Shown piece after piece: positions 5,685 through 7,216 of a DNA stretch of 7,216 nucleotides. A program made the translations under genes and the position numbers. Each line of letters begins with the position of its first letter. The stretch's first letter is position 1. Under the pieces are notes generated by a model. The model was not told where the DNA came from. It saw only the letters and a list, made by a program, of their open reading frames with translations, and did no database searches. Source of the stretch: CAYHDV01 sp047619465 (lineage in GTDB: Bacteria; Patescibacteriota; Minisyncoccia; Phycocordibacterales; CSBR16-119); contig JBLHJW010000027.1 of the NCBI GenBank assembly GCA_047619465.1, forward strand, positions 1 through 7,216, read 5' to 3'.

Positions 5685-6249
5685 AATTTTTGAGTTAATT
5701 ACTGAAAACTTCGGATGGATCATGTTGACCATATTCGTGGTATTACTCATTGTCTTTAAAAACAAAACGAAAGACGTACATCAAAAAGGCCCTAGAGGAA
5801 ACTCTAGTGGAAATGGAACCTCTTTTGGAGACAAGGCTCTATCAGCCTTTGACTCCTTCTTTGCGAACAAACAAGTTCAATGGGTGGTGAGTCGAGTGTT
5901 ATTTTTTGGACTACTTATCTGGCTTGTTACATTCAATATTAAGAGTGTGATGGATGAGCATCCAACAGAGACGGCAGAAACTAGGTCTGGAGCGGTTGTA
6001 GCTAAGTATAAAACCATAATGGTTGGGCCCACAGCCCACACTTACAACTTGTCTGTCCCAAGTGGATACGGTGCCAGTTTTACTGATTTTGAGAAGTGGA
6101 AAAATACCAGACTCAAAATCTATTTACCAGGCGGAGGCCACGTCATAAAAGAGGCTGGTGAGACAGTAGATCTCACAGCCTCAGATGTAAGGATAGTAAC
6201 CATGGATGGTTCAACAACAAGCTTTGAAATAAGGTTTAATCCTCTATAG
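5677..6249 (+). CDS. Unknown two-helix membrane protein, partner of the SPFH protein
   Basis: 190 residues; I do not recognise the family. The ATG at 5677 lies 8 bases before the end of the SPFH gene, after a purine-rich GAAGAAGAAA that could help initiation, so translation is probably coupled. Residues about 13-28 (GWIMLTIFVVLLIVF) and 69-88 are membrane helices. Between them lies a basic, Gly/Ser/Asn-rich linker (KGPRGNSSGNGTSFG). The C-terminal half (about 103-190) looks like a soluble beta-rich domain: SGAVVAKYKTIMVGPTAHTYNLSVPSGYG, RLKIYLPGGGHVIKEAGETVDL, DVRIVTMDGSTTSFEIRFNPL. It does not resemble NfeD, the usual partner of SPFH proteins. With both helices crossing, the N- and C-termini lie on the same side of the membrane; which side is unclear. 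Co-transcription suggests a complex with the SPFH protein. Confidence 0.8.
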   Translation: MDKIFELITENFGWIMLTIFVVLLIVFKNKTKDVHQKGPRGNSSGNGTSFGDKALSAFDSFFANKQVQWVVSRVLFFGLLIWLVTFNIKSVMDEHPTETAETRSGAVVAKYKTIMVGPTAHTYNLSVPSGYGASFTDFEKWKNTRLKIYLPGGGHVIKEAGETVDLTASDVRIVTMDGSTTSFEIRFNPL

Positions 6250-6271
6250 AATCACTTATTTAAGTGCATTC

Positions 6272-6300
6272 AAAAAGCCCTCGATTTTCGAGGGCTTTTT
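6272..6300. terminator. Bidirectional terminator between convergent operons
   Basis: A 13-base perfect inverted repeat AAAAAGCCCTCGA / TCGAGGGCTTTTT with a TTT loop. A GC-rich core is flanked by A5 and T6, so it works as an intrinsic terminator on both strands: for the SPFH operon on plus and for the pilin-like genes on minus. A small palindrome CACTTA/TAAGTG (6253-6266) precedes it. Confidence 0.93.
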
Positions 6301-6319
6301 TATTTGTGTTTTTCTAAAA

Positions 6320-6649
6320 CTAGAAGTTTATATCTACGAATTCTCCGTTTACAGGCTGCAAGTTAACTCCTGTAACATTTAGCGTTGACATTCCTATTTC
6401 AAGCAAAGTAAACACAGAAATCATTATAAACATACCTACCAGACCCCACATAATGTGATCTCCTCCCTTTGTTCTACCCTCAGGACTTTTGCTATCTTTC
6501 ATAAAGACAACTAAGCCCCAAACAAAGTAAATAAGAGCAACAAGAAACATAAGCACGATTATGGGGTTAAGCACAAACTGACTAACCTTCATAACTAGCT
6601 GGTTTATATTTTCTGCGGCATAAGCCACCTGGGGTAGTAAGAAGAACAT
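6320..6649 (-). CDS. Pilin-like (T4SS_pilin type) small membrane protein
   Basis: 109 residues from the ATG at 6649-6647. A TTG at 6664-6662 directly after an in-frame stop would add five residues (MFNIN); neither start has a Shine-Dalgarno site. The short N-terminus MFFLLPQVAYAAEN could be a signal peptide with AYA cleavage. Two hydrophobic helices follow (about 29-49 and 67-86), separated by a charged loop KDSKSPEGRTKGGD. The second starts IMWGLVGMFIMISVFTLLEI, resembling the W-G-hydrophobic pattern of the paralogue upstream. Two-helix proteins with a polar loop are typical of VirB2/TrbC-like pilins and the CPR T4SS_pilin family. It is downstream of a paralogue with a gap of about 22 bases, so they are probably co-transcribed. 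The family call rests on topology and pattern only. Confidence 0.72.
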   Translation of the reverse strand: MFFLLPQVAYAAENINQLVMKVSQFVLNPIIVLMFLVALIYFVWGLVVFMKDSKSPEGRTKGGDHIMWGLVGMFIMISVFTLLEIGMSTLNVTGVNLQPVNGEFVDINF

Positions 6650-6671
6650 GTTTATATTAAACAATTATTGA

Positions 6672-7028
6672 CTAGGGAAATGGGTTAATCTCAATAACTG
6701 GCGGAACTCCTGCATCAATACCAAGAGTATTACCAATTACTGTTATAAGACCCCAGAATGTTACGATAACAAATAGACCAATAAGCCCCCACAGCATTCG
6801 ATTCTTTCCAGCTTCCTTTGCTTTCTCATCATCAGCAATAACATACTGCACGATTCCCCAGATGAAATATATAACTCCAACTGTGATAAGAATTGGAATT
6901 ATTGCATTCAAAAGAGGCGCAATGTTGCTATCTAAAATTGACACAAGCCCTTGGTTGCTTTGAGCAAAAGCAAATGCTGGTGCAAATGCCGCGAAAAGAC
7001 TTGTAAGTGCTATACTAATTTTTTTCAT
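6672..7028 (-). CDS. Pilin-like (T4SS_pilin type) protein with signal peptide
   Basis: 118 residues from the ATG at 7028-7026. MKKISIALTSLFAAFAPAFAFA is a clear Sec signal peptide, with predicted cleavage after AFA before QSNQG. Helix one is about 43-63 (IIPILITVGVIYFIWGIVQYV) and helix two about 79-101 (LWGLIGLFVIVTFWGLITVIGNT). The joining loop ADDEKAKEAGKNRM is charged. The C-terminal tail is Pro-rich (PPVIEINPFP). This is the arrangement of VirB2/TrbC-like pilins and the T4SS_pilin (Mbov_0395-like) proteins often seen as tandem paralogues in CPR genomes. Whether they form a pilus, a secretion channel or something else is not known from sequence. The gene is preceded by a strongly AT-rich leader without Shine-Dalgarno and, further upstream, by the tandem structured element at 7078-7216. 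Confidence 0.8.
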   Translation of the reverse strand: MKKISIALTSLFAAFAPAFAFAQSNQGLVSILDSNIAPLLNAIIPILITVGVIYFIWGIVQYVIADDEKAKEAGKNRMLWGLIGLFVIVTFWGLITVIGNTLGIDAGVPPVIEINPFP

Positions 7029-7060
7029 AAAATAATTAATTTAATTAATAAACATATATA

Positions 7061-7077
7061 AAAGGTACTAGACCTTA
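7061..7077 (-). other. Small hairpin between the tandem element and the pilin-like gene
   Basis: Read on minus, AAGGT / ACCTT form a 5-bp hairpin with loop CTAGT, followed by TTTATATA. It could be an expression-platform or weak terminator hairpin if the upstream element is a riboswitch, but the stem is short. Between here and the ATG at 7028 there is only AT-rich sequence, with an inverted repeat ATTAATT/AATTAAT at about 7036-7050. Confidence 0.3.
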
Positions 7078-7140
7078 TATTACAACTTCGTTCGGATAAT
7101 ACTTGAGCAAGCTCCAGATTACTCTTCACTTGTTGTAATA
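7078..7140 (-). ncRNA. Candidate structured RNA element, copy A (gene-proximal)
   Basis: Outer stem: TATTACAAC (7078-7086) and GTTGTAATA (7132-7140) are perfect 9-base complements. Read on minus, the inside carries TGAAGAGTA (7120-7128), then an inner hairpin, then TTATCCGAACGAAG (7086-7099). The inner hairpin pairs 7097-7100 with 7118-7121, 7102-7103 with 7116-7117, and 7105-7107 with 7112-7114, with a loop CAAG (plus-strand reading). The same conserved blocks recur in copy B with different stem sequence. The element ends about 50 bases before the pilin-like ATG, so it would lie in that gene's 5' leader. Strand is inferred from the downstream gene. I do not recognise the class. Confidence 0.6.
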
Positions 7141-7156
7141 AAACTTTGTTTTATAT

Positions 7157-7216
7157 ACTGACTTCTTTCGGATAAGATAAAAATATTTTTAATCTACTCT
7201 TCAGTTACCACTATAA
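7157..7216 (-). ncRNA. Candidate structured RNA element, copy B (gene-distal)
   Basis: This copy has the same two blocks as copy A: TGAAGAGTA (7195-7203) identical, and TTATCCGAAAGAAG (7162-7175) with one change. The outer stem is ACTGA (7157-7161) with TCAGT (7201-7205), possibly extended by TATAA/TTATA near the window edge. The inner stem is AT-only: GAT/ATC plus A5/T5 (7176-7194). The blocks are offset from copy A by 75-76 bases. A separate 7-bp hairpin ATAAAAC/GTTTTAT lies between the copies (about 7138-7154). The right boundary is uncertain because the window ends at 7216. Confidence 0.55.

Noticed and set aside
7157..7205. Hammerhead ribozyme on the minus strand (CTGAAGA, CGAAA and GTC are present in copy B)
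   Set aside because: Stem II next to the core does not pair properly, stem I partners are missing, and copy A has G in place of the essential C3 and GAAC instead of GAAA.
7078..7216. CRISPR array
   Set aside because: Only two imperfect units are present, with conserved blocks separated by pairing stems rather than identical repeats with unique spacers, and no cas genes are in view.
1..7216. Alternative genetic code with TGA as glycine
   Set aside because: All conserved genes are full length with standard stops and no in-frame TGA is needed.

Overview
The window looks like part of a low-GC genome from the Candidate Phyla Radiation (Patescibacteria), most likely a Parcubacteria-type lineage. 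Four things point that way: a minimal translation initiation factor IF-2 of 514 residues without the usual long N-terminal extension, a DUF4446-type membrane protein, a tandem pair of small signal-peptide plus two-helix proteins of the type IV secretion pilin-like (T4SS_pilin / Mbov_0395-like) kind, and a cysteine desulfurase whose PLP-lysine motif lacks the usual histidine. The assignment is inference from protein character, not from a database search. The standard genetic code fits all genes.

Layout from left to right. (1) 1-832, minus strand: the first 277 codons of a cysteine desulfurase that runs off the left edge, with a good promoter so close to the ATG that the mRNA may be leaderless. 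(2) 913-3350, plus strand: a DUF4446 protein, then infB and rbfA. The last two are separated by a single base and form a translation/ribosome-maturation unit. (3) 3374-4196: a tRNA cluster (Cys-GCA, Leu-UAA, Lys-CUU, Leu-UAG). Two broken tRNA-Leu pieces flank the intact Leu-UAG gene, a 5' half upstream and a 3' half downstream. A perfect AT-rich hairpin follows the 5' piece. Strong intrinsic terminators follow tRNA-Cys and the whole cluster. (4) 4235-6249: a near-consensus promoter drives a two-gene, translationally coupled unit made of an SPFH/band-7 membrane protein with a large internal insertion and a 190-residue two-helix membrane protein of unknown family. (5) 6272-6300: a strong bidirectional terminator between convergent units. 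(6) 6320-7028, minus strand: two pilin-like genes. (7) 7078-7216: upstream of the pilin genes, two copies of a roughly 76-base element. Both share conserved sequence blocks, but their stems differ in sequence while still base-pairing.

The most interesting item is that tandem element. Its conserved loop blocks and covarying stems look like a structured RNA leader (riboswitch-like or other cis-regulatory RNA) ahead of the pilin-like genes, and I do not recognise it as a known class. The flanking tRNA-Leu fragments and the SPFH/unknown-partner operon come next.
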